Source of the DNA: a virus
IMG/VR virus record: IMGVR_UViG_3300047564_002155
Span: 1-64,000 of that record
DNA length: 64,000 bases
Direction: 5' to 3' (one strand)
The position numbers were made by a program, and so were the translations under genes. A model generated the notes under the pieces. That model had not been told where the DNA came from and did not search any database. It was given only the letters and a program-made list of their open reading frames with translations. This document shows, piece by piece, positions 57,869-64,000 of the stretch. How positions within the stretch are numbered: position 1 is the stretch's first letter; each line of letters begins with the position of its first letter.

Positions 57869-58144
57869 ATGGAAACATTAAAGAAAGTTTGGAATTGGTT
57901 ACTTGGTAAAACTACCATTGATGAAAAAATCAAAGAAACCGTTGCCGAAGTTAAAAAAGAAGTAGCCGAAGTAAAGGTTGCTGTTGCAGAAGTAAAAGTT
58001 GCTGCTAAAAAAGTAGTAAAAGAAGCATCTGATGTAGCTAATGTAGTAGAAAAAGCTGCTCCTAAAAAGAAAAGATACTACCCAAAGAAAAAAGCTGCTG
58101 CTAAAACCGAACCAACTGCTAAAAAGCCGGCTGCCAAAAAATAA
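57869..58144 (+). CDS. histone H1-like Lys/Ala-rich protein, 91 aa
   Basis: N-terminal helix (METLKKVWNWLLGK), repeated VAEVK units (KEVAEVKVAVAEVKVAAKKV) forming a long amphipathic helix, and a Lys/Ala/Pro tail (KKKRYYPKKKAAAKTEP). Composition matches H1-like DNA-compacting proteins of bacteria; in a phage it may be a head-internal or DNA-binding protein. The stop is followed directly by the ATG of the next gene. Confidence 0.7.
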   Translation: METLKKVWNWLLGKTTIDEKIKETVAEVKKEVAEVKVAVAEVKVAAKKVVKEASDVANVVEKAAPKKKRYYPKKKAAAKTEPTAKKPAAKK

Positions 58145-58489
58145 ATGAAACGATTCAATACTCAACAACTTGTAATTCTTGCTTTATTAGCTTTACTGGC
58201 ATATCAATTCTTTTTTGCTGGTAATCGTTACAAAAAAGATTACGAAAGAATGTTGAAAGAGCGTGAACAAGAATACAACACGCAGATTGAAAAGTTAGAA
58301 AGTCAATCAGATTCTCTTTTAAAAATCAATAAAGATATTGAAAAAGAATTAAAAAGAATTGATGGTCAAATTGGCAAAAAAGATGCTCAAATCAATAAGT
58401 TAAGGAAACAATATGAAAAAGATGTTGCTAAGCTTGACGCTATGTCTGATAACGACATTGCCGATGCTTTCACAGACGCTTTCAACTGA
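58145..58489 (+). CDS. membrane-anchored coiled-coil protein, possible inner spanin
   Basis: 114 aa: N-terminal anchor (LVILALLALLAYQFFFA) followed by a continuous charged coiled coil (YKKDYERMLKEREQEYN to the end), the topology of Rz-type i-spanins. The next gene starts inside its 3' end in another frame, as Rz1 does in Rz. No endolysin is recognised nearby, so the lysis role is inferred from topology and overlap. Confidence 0.6.
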   Translation: MKRFNTQQLVILALLALLAYQFFFAGNRYKKDYERMLKEREQEYNTQIEKLESQSDSLLKINKDIEKELKRIDGQIGKKDAQINKLRKQYEKDVAKLDAMSDNDIADAFTDAFN

Positions 58490-58820
58490 ATCTAACTTAA
58501 TTGCAGTTCCGAGAGCGGCTCTTGAAAACGCATTAAAGGTAAAAGCAGAACGTGACTTGTGTGTTAATGAATTACGATTAACACAAGAAAAGGTTGTTTT
58601 ATACTCAAAATCTATTGATTTGTATAAAGTTGAAGTTGAAAACTTAAATAAAGTTATTACTTCAAAAGATTTGGTTATTGTAGAAAAAAACAAAATAATT
58701 TCTCTAAAAGAAGACCAAATCAAAGTTTTAAAAAGAGAAAAATCTTCTAAAATGTGGCAAGGTCTTTTGGTTGGCTTTGCTGGTGGAGCTGCTACGGTTA
58801 CATTATTGCTCGCTCTATAA
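58413..58820 (+). CDS. secreted coiled-coil protein with C-terminal anchor, possible spanin partner
   Basis: 135 aa: signal peptide (MKKMLLSLTLCLITTLP, likely cleaved after SQ), long coiled coil (LTQEKVVLYSKSIDLYKVEV) and C-terminal membrane helix (WQGLLVGFAGGAATVTLLLA). Overlaps the upstream gene by 77 bases in a different frame. This is a u-spanin-like topology, but there is no lipobox. Similar signal-coil-anchor proteins are common in Bacteroidota phages. Confidence 0.6.
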   Translation: MKKMLLSLTLCLITTLPMLSQTLSTESNLIAVPRAALENALKVKAERDLCVNELRLTQEKVVLYSKSIDLYKVEVENLNKVITSKDLVIVEKNKIISLKEDQIKVLKREKSSKMWQGLLVGFAGGAATVTLLLAL

Positions 58821-58830
58821 ATAAAAATGT

Positions 58831-60405
58831 ATGGCAAAAAGTTTAAAGGAACTTATTAGGGAAGAGTACATTAAATGTGCTAAAGACCCAGTGTATTTCT
58901 TTAAGAAATATTGTTATATCCAACACCCTCACCGAGGTAAAATTCTTTTCAATCTTTATGATTTCCAAGAAGATTTGATGAGGGAGTTTGATGACCACAG
59001 GTTTAATGTAATCCTCAAATCACGTCAGTTAGGTATTTCTACTCTATCCGCCGGATACTCTTTATGGATGATGTTATTCCACGAAGATAAAAACATTTTG
59101 GTAATTGCAACCAAACAAGAAGTAGCAAAAAACCTTGTGACTAAAGTAAGGTTTATGCACGAAAACCTACCAAGTTGGTTAAGAGGCCAAACCGAAGAAG
59201 ACAATAAACTTTCTTTACGATTGAGAAATGGTTCTCAAATTAAAGCAACATCAGCAGCAGGTGACGCGGGTCGTTCTGAAGCTCTTTCAATGTTAATTAT
59301 GGATGAGGCTGCGTTTATTTCCAACATTGAAGATATTTGGACTTCTGCTCAATCAACTCTTTCAACCGGTGGTAAAGCTATTGTCTTATCAACTCCAAAT
59401 GGTGTTGGTAACTGGTTTCATAAAATTTGGTTAAAAGGTGAGGCCGGTGATAGTTGGAATCCAATCAAACTTCACTGGACCGTTCACCCTGAACGAAACC
59501 AAAGTTGGAGAGATGACCAAACAAAATTACTTGGTGAAAAGGGCGCAGCACAAGAATGTGATTGTGACTTTATCAGTTCGGGTTACACGGTAGTAGACTC
59601 ATCAATTCTAACTTGGTATACTGAAACTTATATTAAAGACCCAATTGAAAAACGAGGATTTGATGGAAATTATTGGTTGTGGGAATATCCAAATTATTCT
59701 CGTGACTATGTAGTGGTAGCCGATGTGGCTCGTGGCGATTCATCCGACTATTCAGCATTTCACGTTATTGATATTGAAACCGTAGAACAAGTTGCTGAAT
59801 ACAAAGGTAAGATTGAAACCAAACAATATGGAGCATTCCTTACATCGGTTGCTGCGGAGTGGAACAATGCTATGTTGGTGGTTGAAAACGCAAACATTGG
59901 TTGGGCTGTAATCCAAGAAGTTATTGATAGAAACTATACAAACTTATATTACTCATATCGTGAGTTGGGTTATGTAGATGATGATGTCCACCTACGAAAA
60001 GGTTGGGACCTAAAGAAAAAAGAAGATATGGTTCCGGGCTTTACAATGTCTTCACGAACAAGACCTTTGGTGATTTCTAAACTTGATACCTATATGAGAG
60101 AAAAAACACCAATCGTTCACTCAAAGCGTTTAATTGATGAGCTGTTTGTATTCATTTGGAATGGTTCCAAGGCGGAGGCTCAACAAGGGTATAACGATGA
60201 CTTGGTTATGTCGTTCTCCACAGGACTTTGGGTAAGAGACACCGCATTAAAATTAAGACAACAGGGTATAGATTTAAGCCGTACCGCATTAACTCACATT
60301 TCAAAGACTCAAGGTGGTGTTTACAACGCCAGAATGGGACAACATAATCCTTGGGTATTAAAAGATGGTAGAGGTAATGATGTAGATATGACTTGGATAC
60401 TTTAA
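58831..60405 (+). CDS. terminase large subunit gp17-like
   Basis: 524 aa. ATPase motifs: KSRQLGIST (63-71, Walker A variant), LIMDEAAF with D158-E159 (Walker B), and STPNG after it (motif III). The C-terminal RNase H-like nuclease has VVVADVARGDSSDYSAF and NPFVLENAN-like segments (MLVVENAN). It translocates DNA into the head, as T4 gp17 (610 aa). No small subunit (gp16) is adjacent. Ten bases after the spanin-like gene. Confidence 0.96.
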   Translation: MAKSLKELIREEYIKCAKDPVYFFKKYCYIQHPHRGKILFNLYDFQEDLMREFDDHRFNVILKSRQLGISTLSAGYSLWMMLFHEDKNILVIATKQEVAKNLVTKVRFMHENLPSWLRGQTEEDNKLSLRLRNGSQIKATSAAGDAGRSEALSMLIMDEAAFISNIEDIWTSAQSTLSTGGKAIVLSTPNGVGNWFHKIWLKGEAGDSWNPIKLHWTVHPERNQSWRDDQTKLLGEKGAAQECDCDFISSGYTVVDSSILTWYTETYIKDPIEKRGFDGNYWLWEYPNYSRDYVVVADVARGDSSDYSAFHVIDIETVEQVAEYKGKIETKQYGAFLTSVAAEWNNAMLVVENANIGWAVIQEVIDRNYTNLYYSYRELGYVDDDVHLRKGWDLKKKEDMVPGFTMSSRTRPLVISKLDTYMREKTPIVHSKRLIDELFVFIWNGSKAEAQQGYNDDLVMSFSTGLWVRDTALKLRQQGIDLSRTALTHISKTQGGVYNARMGQHNPWVLKDGRGNDVDMTWIL

Positions 60406-60437
60406 TTTGGTAGTGTAGTTTATTTTTTGTATATTTA
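60406..60437 (+). promoter_or_regulatory. Bacteroidota-type promoter before portal
   Basis: TTTG 60406-60409, 20-nt spacer, TATATTTA 60430-60437, right after the terminase stop. It indicates that some head genes are also read from host-type promoters. ATG at 60478. Confidence 0.7.
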
Positions 60438-60477
60438 TAGATTGTAAAAGTATACTCTTTTAGTTTAGAAAAACATT

Positions 60478-62337
60478 ATGGCAGACAATTCATTATTTGG
60501 AAGATTACAAAAACTATTCGCTACCCAAGTCATCGTAAGAAGAGTTGGGAAGAATCGTTTACAAGCCGTAGACTCACAAAGACTACAATCTCAAGGTAAT
60601 ATCCGTGGAACATCATACTACGATAGATTTGGTCGTTTACATACTTCTCGTAGGAATTGGGAAACCTACAACCAACAATTTAATTATCACTCAAACAAGT
60701 TAGAATTGTATACTGACTATGAGGCGATGGACAAAGATTCAATCATTACTTCTATTTTGGATATCTACTCCGATGAGTGTACCTTAAAGAACGATATGGG
60801 TGATGTGATTCGTATTAAATCTTCTGATGAGAATCTAAAAAAAATCCTTCACAACTTATTTTATGATATCTTAAATATTGAATTCAACCTTTGGGCTTGG
60901 GTTCGTGGTATGAACAAATATGGTGACTACTTTTTGTATTTAGATATTGAAGAGGGAGTTGGTATTGTAAATGTCCAACCAATTTCAGCATACGAATTTG
61001 AACGTGAAGAGGGATTTAATCCTGATAACCCTTATGAGGTTAGATTTAAATTATCCAATATGAGTTCTTCTACCAATTTCTCATATGGTAAAGATAAAAA
61101 TACATACTTCCCATTTTATCAGATTGCACACTTTAGATTAATGACCGACTCAAACTTCCTACCATATGGTCGTTCTTTGTTAGAGGGTGCTAGAAAAACT
61201 TGGAAACAATTAACTCTTATGGAAGACGCAATGATGATTCATAGAATTATGAGGGCGCCTGAAAAGAGAATCTTTAAAATTGATGTTGGTAATATCCCAC
61301 CACAAGAGGTTGACCAACATATGAGAAACATTATTGATGGAATGAAAAAAGTTCCATATATTGACCAGAACACGGGTGATTACAACCTCAAGTTCAATAT
61401 GATGAATATGTTGGAAGACTATTTCTTGCCGGTTCGTGGTGGTCAAAGTGGAACTGAAATTGATTCTTTGAGTGGTATGGAATTCGGTGGTATTGATGAT
61501 ATTGAATACCTAAAGAATAGAATGATGGCTGCTTTAAAAGTTCCTAAAGCATTCATTGGATATGAAGAGGGTGTGGAAGGTAAAGCTACCCTTGCTCAAC
61601 AAGACATCAGATTTGCAAGAACTGTGGAACGAGTTCAAAAGATTGTTCTATCAGAACTTACTAAAATTGCAATTGTTCACCTTTACTCACAAGGATACGA
61701 AAACGAAGACCTCGTTAATTTTGAGTTAGAGCTTACAAACCCATCTATTATTTACGAACAAGAGAAAATTGCTTTACTTTCTGAAAAGACAACTCTTGTA
61801 AGCAATATGAAGGATTTGAAGATGATTTCACAAGAGTGGATTTACAAAAACATCTTTAATATGTCTGATGATGAGTGGGAAAAAGAACAACAAAAAGTAA
61901 TTGATGACTTGAAGTTATCGTTCAGACACGAACAAATTACTACCGAAGGTAACGACCCAGCTAAAACGGGTGAATCGTTTGGAACACCTCACGACCTTGC
62001 TGTGATTGCACAACAACCTGCTGAAGAAGAGGGTGGTTCTCCTGAAGGTGGATTTCCTGGCGCTGGAAGACCAACTGAAAGTGGAACATACGGAACCGAC
62101 CAAGCAAATATGGGTAGAGACCCACTTGGTAAACAAACCGACATTAGTAGAGACAGTACATATCATAATTTTAGAAAAGGGCCAATGGCGGTTGAATCTC
62201 AAACGGCATTAAAATCTTCTCTGAAAAAAATGAAGGTTAAAACCAAGTCTATGATTATGGAATCCTTAAAACCAGAGTCTAAAACTGAAGAGCTGGGGTT
62301 GTTGGATGAGTCACAATTGTTAGATGATACGATTTAA
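60478..62337 (+). CDS. portal protein gp20-like
   Basis: 619 aa. N-terminal clip/stem features (DYEAMDKDSIITSILDIYSD), NMYYDILNIEFNLWAWVRG region, then FRLMTDSNFLPYGRSLLEG and ALKVPKAFIGYEEG, characteristic of gp20-type portals of T4-like phages. C-terminal 100 residues are Gly/Pro-rich, then a Lys-rich helix. It forms the dodecameric ring through which terminase packages DNA, and fits directly after the terminase gene. Confidence 0.95.
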   Translation: MADNSLFGRLQKLFATQVIVRRVGKNRLQAVDSQRLQSQGNIRGTSYYDRFGRLHTSRRNWETYNQQFNYHSNKLELYTDYEAMDKDSIITSILDIYSDECTLKNDMGDVIRIKSSDENLKKILHNLFYDILNIEFNLWAWVRGMNKYGDYFLYLDIEEGVGIVNVQPISAYEFEREEGFNPDNPYEVRFKLSNMSSSTNFSYGKDKNTYFPFYQIAHFRLMTDSNFLPYGRSLLEGARKTWKQLTLMEDAMMIHRIMRAPEKRIFKIDVGNIPPQEVDQHMRNIIDGMKKVPYIDQNTGDYNLKFNMMNMLEDYFLPVRGGQSGTEIDSLSGMEFGGIDDIEYLKNRMMAALKVPKAFIGYEEGVEGKATLAQQDIRFARTVERVQKIVLSELTKIAIVHLYSQGYENEDLVNFELELTNPSIIYEQEKIALLSEKTTLVSNMKDLKMISQEWIYKNIFNMSDDEWEKEQQKVIDDLKLSFRHEQITTEGNDPAKTGESFGTPHDLAVIAQQPAEEEGGSPEGGFPGAGRPTESGTYGTDQANMGRDPLGKQTDISRDSTYHNFRKGPMAVESQTALKSSLKKMKVKTKSMIMESLKPESKTEELGLLDESQLLDDTI

Positions 62338-62347
62338 CCTACAATAC

Positions 62348-62362
62348 GATATTTATTTATTA
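62348..62362 (+). promoter_or_regulatory. candidate late promoter motif
   Basis: GATATTTATTTATTA, 24 bases before the ATG at 62386, between portal and the following head-assembly genes. Confidence 0.45.
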
Positions 62363-62385
62363 GAAAGTCAAATAAAAGGTTTGAA

Positions 62386-63225
62386 ATGGGTAAGTTAAAA
62401 CACAGTAAGTTCAAAAATACGGGTATTTTATTTGAGTTGCTCGTGAGACAAATTGCTGCTGATACATTAGGTGGCAAAAACTCACTGGCGCTTGAAATAA
62501 TTAAATCCCATTTCAAAAAAGGGACTGAACTAACCAAAGAGTTAAATCTCTATCAGACGCTTCAAAAAGAAACATTTGATACTCAATATAAAGCTCAAGA
62601 ATTTGTTAATATTATTTTAGAGCAGAGAAAAGGTTTAAACGAATCTATTCTTCGTAGACAAAAATATAATCTTATCAAATCTATCAAAGAATCTTATAAG
62701 ATTGATGACTTTTTTAAGTATCGTGTAAACAATTACAAAGAATTAGCATCAACCTACAAGTTATTTGAATATAAGCAAGAAAATTCTCCAAAAGAATGGG
62801 TTGATTGTAAGAATACTATCTTTGAAAGTATTATCACCAAAAAAGAACAATTGGTAGAACAAAAAACCAACGAAGAATACACAACACAACCAAAAGAGGT
62901 TCGTTTATTGGCTTACAAATTCTTGGTTGATTCATTCAATGAAAAATATTCAAGTTTAACTTCGGAACAAAAGAATGTATTAAGAACATACATCAATAAT
63001 ATTGATAATTCAGAGAAATTAAGAAAGTATGTTATATCTGAAGTTAAAAAATTAAAGACCGCATTTGGTAAAGTAAAAGTATCTGATAAGGTTCTATCTA
63101 TTAAGTTAAACGAAACTGTTAATTTGATGGAAAGTATCGCAACATCAAAGGTAATCAGCGAAACGCAGGTTCTTTCTCTATTAAGATACCACGAATTGCT
63201 TCAAGAAGTGAGGAAACTAAAATGA
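62386..63225 (+). CDS. unknown head-module protein, 279 aa
   Basis: Helical throughout, basic (KLKHSKFKNTGILFELLVRQ, LTKELNLYQTLQKETFD, SESYKIDDFF-like segments). Between portal and prohead protease genes, where T4-like phages carry gp67/gp68-type core proteins, although no similarity is seen. SD-like AAAAGG precedes it. The stop overlaps the next ATG. Confidence 0.7.
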   Translation: MGKLKHSKFKNTGILFELLVRQIAADTLGGKNSLALEIIKSHFKKGTELTKELNLYQTLQKETFDTQYKAQEFVNIILEQRKGLNESILRRQKYNLIKSIKESYKIDDFFKYRVNNYKELASTYKLFEYKQENSPKEWVDCKNTIFESIITKKEQLVEQKTNEEYTTQPKEVRLLAYKFLVDSFNEKYSSLTSEQKNVLRTYINNIDNSEKLRKYVISEVKKLKTAFGKVKVSDKVLSIKLNETVNLMESIATSKVISETQVLSLLRYHELLQEVRKLK

Positions 63226-63731
63226 GTAAATACTTGCTAAAAGAACTTGAAGACAAATTCAATCAACTTGAACTTCAACAAGAAGAAGATGAGTTGGATG
63301 AAGCAAATGTGACCGCAAACCTTGATGGTGGTGCTGGTCCCCCAAGAACCCCATATGCTTTTGCTAAAAGTGAGGATGATATGGATGATGACCACATTGA
63401 AGTATTAGGATACAAAAAATCAAAAAAATCAAATCAACATTTTGAATCACTTTCACAATTAGATTCTAAATTAGAAAGTTTGATTGAAGCAACCTATCGT
63501 GCTTATAGAAAAGATGAGTCAATGTCTGCAAAGAAAAAAGTGAATCTTGCTATCAAAGAAATCAATCGTAAGTTGTATGAGGTTGAACAATTAGTAAATC
63601 AGAATACAAAACTTAAAACCGAAATGGGATTGAGTCAAGGTCAGTATTGGGAATCTACAAAAGTAAGATTTAGTAAGATTTCCGAAAGAATGTTAAAGAT
63701 TTCTCGTAAGATTAAAGAGCTGGGGTCGTAA
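63222..63731 (+). CDS. unknown head-module protein, 169 aa
   Basis: Coupled to the gene before (ATGA). N-terminal acidic coil (LEDKFNQLELQQEEDELDEA), a Gly/Pro linker (DGGAGPPRTPYAF), acidic segment, then basic helices. An acidic, helical, scaffold-like protein; probably prohead core. Not recognised by family. Confidence 0.68.
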   Translation: MSKYLLKELEDKFNQLELQQEEDELDEANVTANLDGGAGPPRTPYAFAKSEDDMDDDHIEVLGYKKSKKSNQHFESLSQLDSKLESLIEATYRAYRKDESMSAKKKVNLAIKEINRKLYEVEQLVNQNTKLKTEMGLSQGQYWESTKVRFSKISERMLKISRKIKELGS

Positions 63732-63732
63732 T

Positions 63733-63873
63733 ATGTCTTGCGGATGTGAAAAGAACCAAGTTAATGAAGCTTTAGAGGTGGATGACATCTCTCAAATCAG
63801 ATTGTTGATTCGTAAAGAATTAGCTAAAGTATTTCTTGACCTTTACCGCAAAAAACAAATCTGGGAAAAATAA
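63733..63873 (+). CDS. small helical protein, 46 aa
   Basis: ATG one base after the previous stop; its TAA overlaps the prohead protease ATG (TAATG). Starts MSCGCEKNQVNEALEVDD and ends in a basic helix (IRKELAKVFLDLYRKKQ). It contains a VNEA segment like the repeated ESVNE linkers. Position and size resemble T4 gp67/gp68-type small core proteins; unproven. Confidence 0.65.
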   Translation: MSCGCEKNQVNEALEVDDISQIRLLIRKELAKVFLDLYRKKQIWEK

Positions 63874-64000
63874 TGAAACAATTATTAGTTGATACTACTG
63901 TATTCCAAATTACACCTCAAATCTTGAAGGAGTCGCAAGACCGCCACGGAAGATTTTTGGTTACAGGTGTATTGCAGAGAGCAAACGCTAAAAACCAAAA
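63873..64000 (+). CDS. prohead protease gp21-like, N-terminal part
   Basis: Cut by the window end after 42 codons. MKQLLVDTTVFQITPQILKE and VTGVLQRANAKNQ fit the conserved start of T4-type prohead core protease of marine phages, where VLQRA.AKNQNGR leads into the fold. The gene sits where gp21 is expected, after portal. The protease cuts head proteins after a hydrophobic-x-Glu motif in T4. Confidence 0.8.
   Translation, partial: MKQLLVDTTVFQITPQILKESQDRHGRFLVTGVLQRANAKNQ

Noticed and set aside
58817-58824. Exact T4 late promoter octamer before terminase
   Set aside because: TATAAATA occurs at the end of the spanin-like gene, but once only; the other late genes show a different word, so a chance match is likely.

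Overview
The window is a 64 kb piece of the genome of a lytic, T4-like contractile-tailed phage (myovirus) that very probably infects a member of the Bacteroidota, most likely a flavobacterium. The phage assignment rests on recognisable T4-type proteins: terminase large subunit (gp17), portal (gp20), the first 42 residues of a prohead protease (gp21), baseplate gp25, gp6 and gp5-like proteins, a gp55-like late sigma factor and a gp47/gp46 recombination nuclease. The host assignment rests on about a dozen promoters with the Bacteroidota architecture (TTG, 19-20 nt, TANNTTTG or close variants), AT-rich codon use, and many genes without a Shine-Dalgarno sequence. Every supported gene is on the + strand. 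I saw no integrase, no CRISPR array and no insertion sequence.

Region by region. 1-11.5 kb is a dense early/middle block of small, often overlapping (ATGA or TAATG) genes: a lipoprotein, dCMP deaminase, a cassette of two DUF2589-like proteins with a membrane protein and a zinc ribbon, a PPP-type phosphatase, two SAM methyltransferases and a GT25 glycosyltransferase. 11.5-13.2 kb is an array of ten tRNA genes (Leu, Arg, Pro, Tyr, Glu, Ser, Thr, Ala, Gly, Gln) interrupted by a second lipoprotein and by a 72-nt RNA element that folds as a perfect cloverleaf but lacks the conserved tRNA residues. 13.2-23.6 kb holds a GH16-like protein, a VWA protein with an HExxH-like motif paired with a MoxR/CobS-type AAA+ ATPase and a 2OG-Fe(II) oxygenase, a run of small unknown genes, a full-length DnaK behind palindromic DNA, and a UvdE-type UV endonuclease. 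23.7-27.7 kb is a bridge to late functions: a membrane/coiled-coil protein with a probable overprinted gene, a ClpP-like protease, an HD-domain protein and the late sigma factor.

27.7-44.6 kb is the baseplate and tail-fibre module. A nested replication/recombination set follows at 44.6-49.2 kb: T7-type endonuclease I, a TOPRIM primase and a single-chain Mre11-Rad50 fusion. 49.2-64 kb returns to virion and packaging genes: a fibre-like protein, a 1007-residue protein with nucleotidyltransferase, HExxH and KxDG motifs, a protein with repeated ESVNE motifs, a histone H1-like protein, a spanin-like pair, terminase, portal and the start of the prohead protease.

Regulation can be partly read from the DNA. 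Three hairpin terminators are fused to promoters so that the loop-side TTG of the hairpin is the -33 element of the next promoter. Structural genes instead often follow an ATAYTTATTA-like motif, a candidate late promoter for the gp55-like factor, and tend to have AAGGA-type ribosome binding sites; many early genes have AAAGTTATG at the start. All functions are inferred by reading motifs; no database search was run.
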